Origin: Vermamoeba vermiformis
Lineage: Eukaryota; Tubulinea; Echinamoebida
Direction: 5' to 3'
Assembly: GCA_045837725.1 (NCBI GenBank)
Contig: JBEWZL010000126.1
Coordinates: 62,001 to 126,000, forward strand
Length of the DNA: 64,000 nt
Shown here: positions 48,335 to 59,237 of the stretch, in pieces
Numbering within the stretch: the first letter of the stretch is position 1
Layout of the letters: each line of letters opens with the position of its first letter
The notes under the pieces: model-generated
The model's database searches: none
What the model was told of the DNA's origin: nothing
The model's input: only the letters and a program-made list of their open reading frames with translations
Translations under genes and position numbers: made by a program

Positions 48335-51300
48335 CTATAGTTTAAGCTTACGACAAACGGGTTTGTGTGTGTTCTTACAAGTACTGCACAGAAAAATTGG
48401 TCTTTTTTTGTCGGAGCTGCATTTCCAACATACTGTGCTAATTTGCTTTCGTTTACGTGGGTTGCACGTTAGGCAAAAACCATTGACTCGTCTTTCAAAG
48501 ACATCTTCGCTCTGAACTCGCACATGAGAAGAGAGACTTTTTGATTTCAGATCTTTTGCGACAATTATTCTTCGGGTTCTGAGAGATCTGTGTCTAGTTA
48601 ACGGAGATGCATTTTTCTTGTTGCGTGCAGACTGCTCTTGACTAAGTTCATCCTTTAAAATTTGCAAGAAATCTCGAAATTGATCTTCGTCATTGTTCTG
48701 AACTTTCTTATAGTAGCGATAGCACTGGTATGAATTCCAAGTGATTATATTTATAATATTTTCCCATACTACTTGTGTCCATTTTGTTAATCTGAACGGC
48801 CAATCAAACGTATGAATTTGTCTTGCCGCCTCGTCGACAAATCCTTTGGTCTTTGTGTATTCTTGGACAATAAGTGGCTTTGTACTCTGCATTTACAACT
48901 AAATTAGTAACTTAATGACGCAAGCATAAGAAGCTTACTGCAGTCGACGGTACTCCTTGACACAGATCTGTTGCGGCTGATGACGCTGCAATGAAATTAG
49001 ATAAACACTTTGATTAATATTGAACTAACCATCGACGTAATTGGAATAGAGATTCATAATTGCATTGTTATCGCGGAAAGAGTGAGCAATAATCGGACCA
49101 GCAGTGCCTTCTTTTTCAAACGTCAAGTGTTGCCCTGGTTCTTGTAGAGGATTTTGCAAAGTACCAAATATATATGAAGGAGCATTTTTCTTTGCCGACA
49201 ACAAGAATTTAATGCCTTGTTCATCCAAAATAGTAGCCGTCTCTTCCGCACCCCATTTGCTATCTGTTATAATCACGTGGCCAGGCTTGTGATTGTTCAA
49301 TTTCTCGGCTAGCTCTAACAGCTGATATTTAGGAGGCAGACATAGACCCAAGAATATATCGAAGTCCCAAATGTAGTAAGATTCATCGGCGGCCAAGTAG
49401 AGTAAGACACCGTTTGGATGTGGCTTGCTTGGAATGAATTGCTGAGTTACGTTAGTTAAAATGTATTATCTAACGATAACAAGTACTTACTCGGGCATAA
49501 AAGCGGCCCAAAAACGGCAAGATGGTTTCATCAAAGGTAATTTTTTGAGATGGAGACCAATTTTTTTGGCATCGTTGAGCTACTTCTTGAGTAACTTTGT
49601 CAATATCAAAGTGGAAATAATGCATAATCTGTTCGAATCGATCTCGGCCCATTTTTGACGATATCCATTCGTTGCCATACAAGGGATCTTTGATAGTCCA
49701 GTAATCTCTGAGGCGACGACCTTTAACACAACGACTTGCGATCCCAATGGCAATGAATATATCAAATTCTGGCAGCGTAAGTGGTTTCCAATTTGTTCTT
49801 TGCTTTTGAAAAGTAACTTTGTCTTCTTCGGAAGGTTCAAACTCGGTACTAAAATATTCTTCCAAATGCTTTACGTTTGAAACCCAACTTGGTACCGTTA
49901 GCAATCCTAATTGTGATCAGAATGTTTGTTTTCTCGTTAGCTTATGTAATATTTACCTTTGTATTTTTGTTGCATTTTCTCGGCCCAAAGTTTGAGCTGT
50001 GCAGTTTTGTTCAAACGCCATGTTTTTCGTTCTTGCATAACTTCAGAAAATGAAAGACTGGCATAACGGTTTATATCTTCGACCATCTGTAAACGGGTTT
50101 GCTCTGCGGTATTCATTAATTCTGAGAATATTCAACGCTCGAATGAATGATACGTACCAGGCAAAAAGCGCGAAAAGATGCTAGTGTTGGTCATAGGCTG
50201 CTTATTGGTGGGCCCGCTATCCAACGTACAAAAGGAGGTACGAACAAAACCTTTACTTGTTTTATCTCGTATTTGCCAACCTTGATTGGATAGTGCATGC
50301 GGAGATTGGAAGTACTTATTCATTATTAATAGTGCATTTGCCCGAATGTCCGACTCGCATATCCAATTTGTTTGCACCTTCTTATTTTTCCAATCGATGA
50401 GCCATTCCCATAGATCCTAGCCAAAATAAGACAACCATTCGATTATCTCGCATACATACATTATGGAAGCGTACTTTGTAAATGCACTTGATTTGCTCAA
50501 GAGCTATTTTGCTTCCCGGTGCCACTTTATCCACCATAAGGAGATCGTCGGTTACAGCCTTAACAACAATATGCGAGTCTGGCAGCTGCCACTCCTTATC
50601 TATCGAAGGTGTCTGAAGCTTTGGTTGGCCTTTTTCCAATTGCTTGGGTTCTTAACGGTGCATTAGAATTAAATTAGCCGCGTTGCACTTACTTTTTTTA
50701 GGAGGAGCAATTAAGTTGTCTTCTGTTTCCAACAGGTCGCAAGCGACACTGATTTTACGTTTCCTTGTTTGCATCGTACAGGAAGCAGGAACGGCAGTCT
50801 TCAACGGAAATTGAATGCCGACTTCGGCTTGTTTAATGTAAACCACTGCACTGGCGGAGCGAACACCACCGCTTAACTGCGAAAGAATAGCAACACGCTC
50901 CTACTTGACATTTAGTCCGAGATCGCTTGTTGGAAAAAACATACCCGTGTAACTTTAGCATCATTATAATTGTTCCAATGTAAAGCACAGCGTTCGTTGA
51001 CAACAACTCCATAATGTCCATTATTGCGAGTTTTTCCATCGTGCCAAATTACACCATAAAGTAGGTACAAAGTTCCTTCAAAGTGAACGGATGTTTCGAT
51101 TGTCAAACGTCGAACTTGCTTGTGTTCATCGAGCTCGGAGAAACGATTGATTCGAATCAATAACAGTTTTGGGTGGTTCAACACCTGTTTGCGTAATTGG
51201 CAATCCTTTTTATCATTAGATCGAGTACTTCGTTAACAAACATTGATAATAATTACCTTTGCTTGATATTCTACCACTTCCGGAGCAAAAAAATCGTCAA

Positions 51301-52211
51301 TTCCTTGTTGAACACTCTGAACGGATGGCTTGAAGTAGATGTCGATCCCTGTACTACATTAGTTATGTGTCGCAAAAACAATACGTACAGTTGATCTGCT
51401 CCACTCTTCCGTCGTTCACTTGGGTAGAATTTTCATCAAATATCGCCGTACTGAATTGGATAGCTAGTTCTCGCCGCGAATCTACCAAATTTAACAAATC
51501 TTGTAACAATAGGGTAGCGTCTTGTTGTCCAGCTTGCACAATTGTTCGTACATTAGAATTGATAGCGAGAGTAGTTGCTAGTCTTTCAAACAGAACTGCA
51601 GCATCGACCGGTTGGCTTTGTTCAATGAATTTGAGTAAATACTCGTTGACTAGCATTGCAATCTCGGTAGTTGACTGTTCAAACAGTTGCCGTAGACACG
51701 GGACCTTTGCAATAAGTACCAAGCATACGTGCAGAAAACAACGAACACTTGGGTTAACAAACCCAAATTTAAACAGCGGAGACTATCGCAGAAAATTAGG
51801 ATTACACTGCACAAGATTATTATTCTTACCTCAAATTCAAATGGATATAATTGTATCTTTCCTATCTTATGCGAAGTAAAATTGCCTCTATTTTTTGGCT
51901 GGCTGTAAATTTGTTAGCACAGAAGACAGATCGACCGTCGAATTTTCTTACTTTAAAATGTTATTAATGATCGCAATAAATTCATCTTTTGCTATATTGC
52001 CGTGATATGCTTCGTAGACCCAGTGAATGTCGCCCATTGAGAGACCACGCTCATTTGTTTCGTGGAAGTGGATCAACGACTGCATGACATTTGGAGAAGC
52101 TATAAAACGTTGTAGATCGGTGTCTGAAGATACGACACATTAAAAATAAATTTTTAATAGCGCAAATAACATAGCCTTACCCGAAAAGACACGAACAAGC
52201 GACATCTGCAT
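48335..52211 (-). CDS. ubiquitin-specific protease fused to piggyBac transposase
   Basis: Fourteen exons (52181-52211, 51952-52123, 51830-51902, 51389-51782, 51257-51348, 50945-51205, 50693-50900, 50475-50650, 50158-50416, 49957-50121, 49491-49906, 49030-49441, 48939-48985, 48335-48886) join with every phase matching to 1085 residues. Residues ~93-350 form a USP (peptidase C19) domain: FVNPSVRCFLH with Cys near 107, GQQDATLLLQDLL near 179, YLLYGVIWHDG, NNGHYG with His near 318, and HWNNYNDAKVT with Asp near 336. A basic linker (RKRKISV, PPKKK) follows. From ~550 it is a piggyBac transposase with the three catalytic Asp: TFDET near 736, ITDSKWG near 809, FRDNNA near 873; a Cys-rich zinc-finger tail (CLTCNP, CWKC, CSTCKNTHKPVC) ends it. 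No stop codon separates the halves. The USP may stabilise the transposase or the host targeting machinery. Confidence 0.87.
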
Positions 52212-52459
52212 CCAAAAAAAATAGTACCTTAGTATTGGCTAAAAAATGTAGTAAATTACTCTAGAACGTCCAAATTTAATTGAGATTTTCGCCGTTTAGG
52301 TAAAATAAAAAATATGAAAATTCGATGACAAATTAGGATCGGGTTCATTTACCCTACTGAAGGCCGGCAATTGGTGGTATCTTGCAACAACATAAGCATC
52401 GAACTGGTTCAAAACAGAAAATGGCGAATTACTGCAGAAAAAGCACGTGAGTATTTATT

Positions 52460-55286
52460 TCAAGGAATTCCATCGAGATCACTCAGCTGGTTGAAAGCGG
52501 CAATGAATGCATTGGGATCGAACTCAGGAACTTCAAAAAGTCCAAGCGAGCAAAGCAACACTTCATAATGGAGCTGTAGGTACTGTAGCACCAGATCCAG
52601 TGGCTGCTCGCCAAATATTGTCGCCATAGCAAGCCCGCCTGCGTCACTTAACTCTAACTCATCCACGACACCGGCAACTCGTTGGTACAATTCGCAAACT
52701 TGGACCAGCAATGGATCTGCGAAACTCAGTGTCAACAAAGTGCATGATAAAAATGACTCCTCTTACTGATCGTTGGTACTGAATGAGCCAAGGGGTGTTC
52801 GCGTAGGAATTTATGACGATTGAATAGCTCAAATGTGTAGAACGGCTCGACGGAGAATTCAGTGTATGCATCCAGGTTCACTCGACGAACAAACCACGTG
52901 CCTAATGAATCATTACACAAATTGACACAGTGCGAAAGTTGCTTACCGATGAATTGGAAGACATCTTCTTGATATTCAACCGCAATTTCGAGAGGAAGAC
53001 AGTGATAACAATTGAGCCGCACCATGTCATTCCTTGCTGAATCTGCCCCGCGATTGACGACAAATGAGCCATCAATCATCGTGCCGCCCGCCCCACCAAC
53101 TGTTATAACCCCCTCGCGCCAATTACTCCAATTATTACCAGGGAAATTTTTCCGAAGTAACATCGACGTACAACCTGGAGTGAATTAATCCATCGCGCCG
53201 TTTAATTTGCAGAATTGGAATTACCTATTTGACTGAGGCCATTAAAGGAGGAGTCTATTGTTAAGCCACCAGTAAATTCTGCTTTGGCCAAATCGAACTT
53301 GGAATACAGCTCCCCAACCTGAGCTTTCGTTATTTTGATTGAAGTGATTAAACGTCAAGATTGTCACTTACTTTAAGATGTTTTCTCGGGCCGAAGATAC
53401 ATGATTTACCAACGGCACATTCATGCAACTGCTCGATGAGCAAAACTTTGCAAGACGCACAATACAACAGTTGATTGTTGTGCAAAAGCAAGTGAGCAAA
53501 CGCCCAACAACCTCCGGTGGGGAAAAATATATCAATCAAAGGCTTAATAGGTTCCGTATTCCGAGCCAGTCCACTGCGCGAGAGTTTTCGTTTCTTGGCA
53601 TTTGTCGAAGGCCGCAGTGCTCGCCTCCACTGCATTAGCTTTTGTTTGTTGGTTGTCCAGGTCGACAAAGAATAACCAAGAGTTGTATTTGCCTCTATAA
53701 AATAATTAGTGGAAGTACAGACCAAATATTAACAGCTTACCACAGTTGCGTTTCTCGGACTCGTAAATGTTTACATCTACATTACGAATTGTCGCCACCC
53801 AACGTATAAATCTGGAATATACACCGACTACTCGATGTTTCAAGTATGATTGCATTCGTTTTGGTTGTAAAAGCATCATATTGTCCACGAGCGGAATGTC
53901 AACATCCCCTAAGCACAATGCATTAGAAATTAATTGTTGCGTAAACGGTAACGCACTCACGAGTCCCAGTCTGCGAACGCTCCTGCACCACAAAGCGCCA
54001 CCCCGGTGGGGCATCACAGTTAGCCACCAATTCATCTGGATCTACGAAACCAGAGACCGTAAACACAACAACGTCTCTTGCATTGCCCAAGTACTTGTCA
54101 TCTAATTGATAAAATAAATACAAATGCAATAACAATAGTTTGTTGCGTACTATCAGCATGCGATCCCATGGCGGGGAATACTTCTCGGTTATTTGCCCGA
54201 GCTAGTTCTATGTCATCCTCCGATAAAGGCGGATAGGCAGTAAACATTACACAAGTTGAGTGACTGCAAAAGTAGCCAAAGTCGCGTAGTTTTCGGAATA
54301 GTAGCTGGATGCACTCGGGTGTTTGATTCGTAGAATCACGGTAGAAATTGCTTCATAGTAGTTGTTAGAATAAATAAAATTGATATATTGAATCATACTT
54401 ATAGGAGATACCGGTGCCTGTATTTCCGTACACTGCATACAGCCGTTTGGTAACTGCAGTCAACCGTTCATTGATCTTGCCCTCTGGTGAGAACAAAATG
54501 TCTTGGAACAGCGAGGATTTAAAGGATGAGTATTCAGACTCGTCAAAAAACTGGTGATAGACCAGAATATCAACGCCGAAAGCTGAGACCATTTCCGTAG
54601 CCCTGTGTCACGAGATCATTATAATTAACCCCACTGACGGTAATCTTACTTACGCAGGTAATTCAGTATGCGTACTCTCCTCAATCAATTGTTCAAAGCA
54701 AGTAATAGGCTCGGAGTCAATAAAGGCGGTATCATTAAGGGTGTCGTAGATCGGTGAATCTAAAATTGTGACATTAGATTTAATTGCTCAATACTATTTA
54801 TCGATAAATACTTACCAATTTCAATTGGTTTTGTACAAATCAGGCTGCAGTTCCAAGTTAAAGAGTAGAACCGCTCTAAAACGCCATCTGAATTTTTCAC
54901 CTTCAAATCGCCAGCAATTATCTGCTTTACGAACTCCTCAAGCTTGCCGTAGGGCATTGTAATATTGGGCTCCTCTGCTAAAAGGGTCGAGATTACCGCC
55001 CTAAAAACTAGCCGTTACTAATTAAGTTAATTTAATTAATTAAAATTTTAATTTACGCAACAAATTCCCAAAACTAATAAGAAATAAATACGTACCTTAG
55101 AGGAATATTTTTCTTATTTTCTGGATCAATTTTGAATAAACGCCGAAAGGCTGCACCAACGATCTTGTTTTGGCTGGTGGCGGACAAGCTAACCACCCTA
55201 TAGTCATGGCGGACGCTAGACCGGTCAACAGAATTGTCCGGTCCGCATTCCACAACTCTAGTGTGCACATGTGTTGTCGCCTCCAT
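52460..55286 (-). CDS. unassigned second protein of the transposon
   Basis: Twelve exons (55096-55286, 54816-55000, 54654-54759, 54399-54602, 54151-54350, 53961-54101, 53741-53908, 53372-53694, 53225-53318, 52947-53174, 52767-52901, 52460-52716) join with matching phases to 743 residues. I recognise no family. Visible features: a basic patch NAKKRKLSR, a Cys/His cluster CASC...LHEC...C around residues 490-510 that might bind zinc, aromatic- and beta-rich stretches such as GTWFVRRVNLDAYTEF, and an acidic helical C-terminus (VVDELELSDAG). A GNTGTGIS segment is reminiscent of a P-loop but lacks the Lys. It lies 249 bp upstream of the transposase start on the same strand and inside both terminal repeats, so it belongs to the element. 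It could be an accessory DNA-binding, capsid-free targeting or anti-silencing factor; none is shown. Confidence 0.72.
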
Positions 55287-55585
55287 CCAGAAACAGATAA
55301 ATGGAAAAATTCGGGACTGTATTTTTGTCTACAAGATTTTACTCATACACACAACGATGGGTATAAATAATTCAACGTTGCGTATGCCAAATTATGGAAA
55401 ACACCATCTTACAACGGCAGATTTAGTGATCCTCACCCGATCTCCGCACCACCCTTCGCCATAAATTACTGTAAGCTTAGAATAATTAAAATACCCTACC
55501 AAAAAATCAATGTTGCTAATAACCCGCTAAAATAATTGTCCCTTCAATATTTATAAATTTTTTTTCGTGCGCCGGGATCAAAGGG
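55287..55585. other. right end region of the transposon
   Basis: About 300 bp between the start codon of the second transposon gene and the right terminal repeat (55566-55585). It contains the subterminal CCAAAAAATCAA element near 55499-55510, inverted relative to CGTTGATTTTTGG near the left end, and probably the promoter for the second gene. No coding sequence is seen. Confidence 0.55.
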
Positions 55586-55589
55586 ATAT
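55586..55589. repeat. target-site duplication ATAT, right
   Basis: ATAT adjoining the right terminal repeat AAAGGG (55580-55585), matching 47677-47680. Confidence 0.65.
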
Positions 55590-55724
55590 TAGAAATCAAA
55601 ATTGCATTGAACGATCTCAGTCCGAAGATACTACCTTCAATATCTTGTTCCTATAATAATAAAACATTGTTAATAAGGTGAACTATTCATTTGATATTAA
55701 GGAACGTACCTTTGAAGACTCCAT

Positions 55725-56230
55725 TTCTTTGATTCTCTTGATCGTCTATTGTTCCTCCAACAAACTGCGAGACCAAATATATATTCAATCCAACACGGCG
55801 TTCACAAGTGACCAACACGGCGAAAAGATTCGCAACACGGTCAAAAATTAGCAAGTTTAGTTGTGAACTACGTGGGTTTTTCCGTCCATTAATTTATTTC
55901 TGCAATTATCTTCCGCGCAGTAAGTAATTCAGTGGTAAGATTTATCGAATCTGAAATGTAATGGTTAGACCGAATAGCTGCAAACAGGCATTTTTAAATA
56001 TTCTTTTCTTATACCAGCTGCTGAGCCATCCTTACATTTTTTAATAAAAGAACTCTGAGTTTTTGATTTATTTGTTAAATTGGATGTAAGATGAGATGGC
56101 CTTCTTTGGACAAGTTTGTTGGAATATTCCATAACTAATGTATCAACCTCCTCTGCATGTTGTTGTGTTGCTGAAATAAACATAATAGCATGTTGGCACA
56201 AAACAAGGACCGGGCACGATCAGGACGATT
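55725..56230. other. gap between giant gene copy 2 and F-box copy 2, with an exon-like open stretch
   Basis: About 500 bp. On the minus strand 55968-56172 is open after a good acceptor (TTTATTTCAG) and ends in TAA; its ~67 residues include KSKTQSSFIKKCKDG and look protein-like, but the phase does not fit the neighbouring F-box gene, whose copy 1 ends at the equivalent TGA. It may be a stray exon or chance. The rest should hold the promoter of the giant gene. Confidence 0.25.
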
Positions 56231-59103
56231 TCACCAGTCTTCATGAGAAATGCGCATTGAGTTCTTTGCTTGGTTGTACCGATTTTCTATATTTCTTGAG
56301 TGTTTGATGTACTTCATCTCTTCTTTCAGCGGTATTGTGTGACTCAAGTCGACTTCATTAATACCAATGCTAACGACTACTAGCTCATTGATAAGGCCAA
56401 GATTCTTGTAAGCAGTGATCTATTATCGTGTTAAAAGGTGTAGCAATCGTTCAACGTAACACTTCGTACCTTATGGTGTCCATCAATAATAAACAGCTCT
56501 ACGTTCGAACTGATAGCCAAGGCAGCAGGTCGGCATCCGCTTCGGATCCTCTCCGTGTAGTATTCGACCCGCTCCTCGCTCAACAAGTCAGAGGGTTGTG
56601 TGAAGTACACGAGCGGATAGAACGGAAACTCCGCTGAAAATAATAAGTTAAAACCAACAGGTTGGACAATACAAAGTTTGACGTACTTTCAAGATTTGTA
56701 AAATCCGTAGTAGACGAGTATTCGAACAGCCTATAGTCTCCTCGACTTCGAACTTCAACGTCGTAATACCCTGACGAAAGACACTTCATGAAAGGCAGCA
56801 AGGTGTCGACAAGACTGTCAAATTCGATAATTCCGCTGTTTAGCGTATCCTCTGATCAGTAGTATTAGTATCAATCATAAGAGACGATATTCTACGTACC
56901 AATCTTCTTCACAGCACCTTCTATACTATCTCGTGAAAGCGACTGACACCTCGCGATGCAACGGTAGACTGAACCGCAGAATTGAGGCCAAGTTGACATA
57001 ATTGGCTGCAACAATGTTATTTACGTCACTAGGATGAATGAATGGCCACTACTTACCTCGCCATTGAGCTTGAGTCCAGTTAAAAAGCCATTTTCTAGTA
57101 CGAGCAACCCTTCACCGTCATCCAGACGCACCACTTGCCAGAATTGAGGCCGCTTTTTCAGCCGACCAACAATATGAGACTTTTGAATTGAACGAAATGG
57201 GTTTGAACAATTTGGAACTGCTTGCGGGTGTCCCTGCCACAAAGTCTTTGCTGTTATCACCCTGAACCAACTTTTTGACACCGAAGCAACCTGACACGCC
57301 TCATTGAAGGACAGATATCCGAACGTTAGCTTTACGATTTCTTGAGGGAGATTTGAGAACATTCCCAAATCGTATTCGGCAGTGTTTTTCCGCAGCTGGG
57401 ATGACAGCCGATAATCCTAAAATAATTGGGTTAAAATCGCATAATATGATCGTCTTTTGATTACTTCTGGTAGTAGATTGCAACTCGCGACCAATTTCAT
57501 CAATCGCCCTCCACTTTTAATCGGCGCGTCCAACAGCATACGGACTTCTTCTGATGAGAAATTTTTAACTAAATGTCGCCAGATTGCCCGTATATTCGAC
57601 TCTAGTCTGTAAAAGTCCCATTGATTGTCCTTAATGTCGATTTGTTTTTGCAGGTCCTCGCAACTTCTGAAAAACTTTTCGATTGGCGTCATTGTTTCTT
57701 GTTTGTCCTCGATCTCATATACACGTTCAGTCAACAGAGAAGCGACAACGTCTTGCTAAAATAGAGGTAAATCAATAAAGGAAAATATCAGTAACCCACA
57801 GACCTACCTTCGAAACAAAAGGCCACATCGTCACAACGCCAGCATATTTTTCAGCGCTTAAAACGTCAGCAATGACCCGTCGGTCAAACTCAGAATCAAC
57901 GGGCATTTTTGCCTTGAATCTATTGTACGATTAGAACATGCGTATTCTCGCTGTATTGAACATACTCGAACAGTTTTTTCAAAACATTGGTTTCCTGGCT
58001 AGACGCAGCAATTCCAAACACAGTTATCCCGTCCTGAATTGGTTCTCCGCCCTTCATATTTCGTGTTGTTGCTTTGATATCAAGCTCCGCATTAATCAAC
58101 TTGTCAATGTCGCAGTAGTCATAAACAGCAGCGTAGAAGATAACTAAGCAATGGCCATTAATTAGCGACTCATATCGTCTCTATCGTGCTTACTTGCCTG
58201 GATTGCCATGGATATCTTTTCCGTTAACATCTGCCCCACGTGACAAAAGATAGTCCACACAAGGCTTTTTCTTGTTCCACGATGTGAAAGCACGCTGCAG
58301 TGGCAATTTACTACCAACCCTATCGTTGACCGACATACCTCGATCTTCAATCAAGTATCGCAAAATGTCAACGCTGTATTTGCAAGCTAATTTTAGAACT
58401 TGATCCATTTGAGGATGCTGTGAAAAGGAACTGAGACACATGTAGGTACCAATAATTTCTTACCTTGCTGTGTTGCAACATCTCCTTAAAATAGTTCAAT
58501 GCGTTTTTTCGAATGGCAAGTTCAATGGGACTCTCGTGATGATGGTAATGATAATTAGCGCCTTGCGGATTTGGAGCGAACGGATCTACCGCACTCGGAT
58601 GGGTCAAGAACATTCGCAGCTGCTCTGCTGTCAACTGTTTTGACATTGCAGCTATAGAAATATAAGGCTGCTGTTCTGCAGCGAAATTAGGTCTTTCATT
58701 TTGAAAAAAGATACTTACGAGGATCAAAGGTAGCTTTGAATTTGAGTAGGACACGCAGCAGCGCTCCATCGCTCGGATCTCCTTTTTGACAGAGTGACGA
58801 AATAGGATCGGCATAACCTTGTGGAGTTAATATTGATTTCATATGTTGACAGACGCGCTCGGAAGGATTATTCCAGTCATACAATAAATATTTCTGAATT
58901 TTTTCTTGGGTATTTTTGTTGATCCAATTAATTAGGGTCTTTTGGTTTTGCCTGCAGACCCACTCTTCGATTGTAGGCTCTTCGCATTTTTTTTCTGGCT
59001 TAATTTTTATATCCGAAGGATCAACTAAGTCGTCGCCAAAATCAAACGGGTTGTCTTCTTCCATTGCGGGCTGGCCGAAATTGTTTTTCTTGTCTGTGTT
59101 CAT
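56231..59103 (-). CDS. ankyrin / F-box / ParB-like fusion protein, copy 2
   Basis: Eleven exons (58719-59103, 58464-58675, 58198-58417, 57966-58143, 57808-57919, 57465-57755, 57057-57416, 56900-57005, 56687-56851, 56470-56633, 56231-56419) give about 793 residues with the same order as copy 1: N-terminal helical part, ankyrin-like repeats (YLLSRGADVNGKD), F-box (SNLPQEIVKLTFGYL), ParB/sulfiredoxin-like end. Several exons (106, 165, 164, 189 nt) have exactly the same length as in copy 1, so the two are true duplicates. The intron 58144-58197 starts with GC instead of GT. The start could be 59103 or the ATG at 59064. The upstream gene on the plus strand begins very close by. Confidence 0.82.
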
Positions 59104-59237
59104 TTTACTCCTTGATGTTGTTGCGACGCCTCACAACATTATTTTCAAGCGGTAATAGTACTCGGTGTATTACTATTACACGAAAATCAACACAAGCACC
59201 ATCGTTATTTAAGAGAAGTTATAGATACGCTGCTCAC

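Larger units (their letters stand above)
47681..55585 (-). mobile_element. piggyBac-like DNA transposon with USP-transposase fusion and a second gene
   Basis: The 7905-bp element has imperfect terminal inverted repeats: left CCCTTTTCAGCCGGCCAATG and right (reverse strand) CCCTTTGATCCCGGCGCACG share 13 of 20 positions, including CCCTTT and CCGGC. A second inverted pair, TTGATTTTTGGTA / TTGATTTTTTGGTA, lies about 50-90 bp in from each end. ATAT flanks both ends. Excision on paper with one ATAT kept restores a 64-nt GT-AG intron of the host gene, which independently fixes both borders. Both genes read on the minus strand: a USP-piggyBac transposase (48335-52211) and an unassigned 743-aa protein (52460-55286). 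Both frames look intact, so the element may be young or active. Confidence 0.85.
37998..55724 (-). pseudogene. giant DUF3638/DUF3645-type gene, copy 2, decayed and split by a transposon
   Basis: The exon plan copies that of the first giant gene: 55710-55724 (15 nt), 55635-55650 (16 nt), 47404-47661, 46532-47356, 43072-46475, 41125-43024, 40156-41074, 39963-40100, 37998-39913. A 7.9-kb DNA transposon lies in intron 2. The N-terminal half is clearly diverged from copy 1, while long parts of the last exon are nearly identical. Compared with copy 1 there is a one-base deletion near 40413-40418, another near 38897-38911, and a CGA-to-TGA change near 38571, so the C-terminal third can no longer be read through. 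The helicase-like LNMGEGKSKVIVPIL box is intact. It is most likely a pseudogene, although the N-terminal two thirds remain open and could still yield a truncated protein. Confidence 0.8.

Noticed and set aside
54399-54602. GNTGTGIS segment in the second transposon protein as a P-loop of a Crinkler-type NTPase
   Set aside because: The Lys of the Walker A motif is missing and, with the correct splice phase, the following exon reads in another frame without any Walker B. The protein is left unassigned.
57966-58143. A frame break in the ankyrin exon of F-box copy 2
   Set aside because: On re-reading, the exon is 178 nt and stays in frame from the GC-AG intron to its GT donor.
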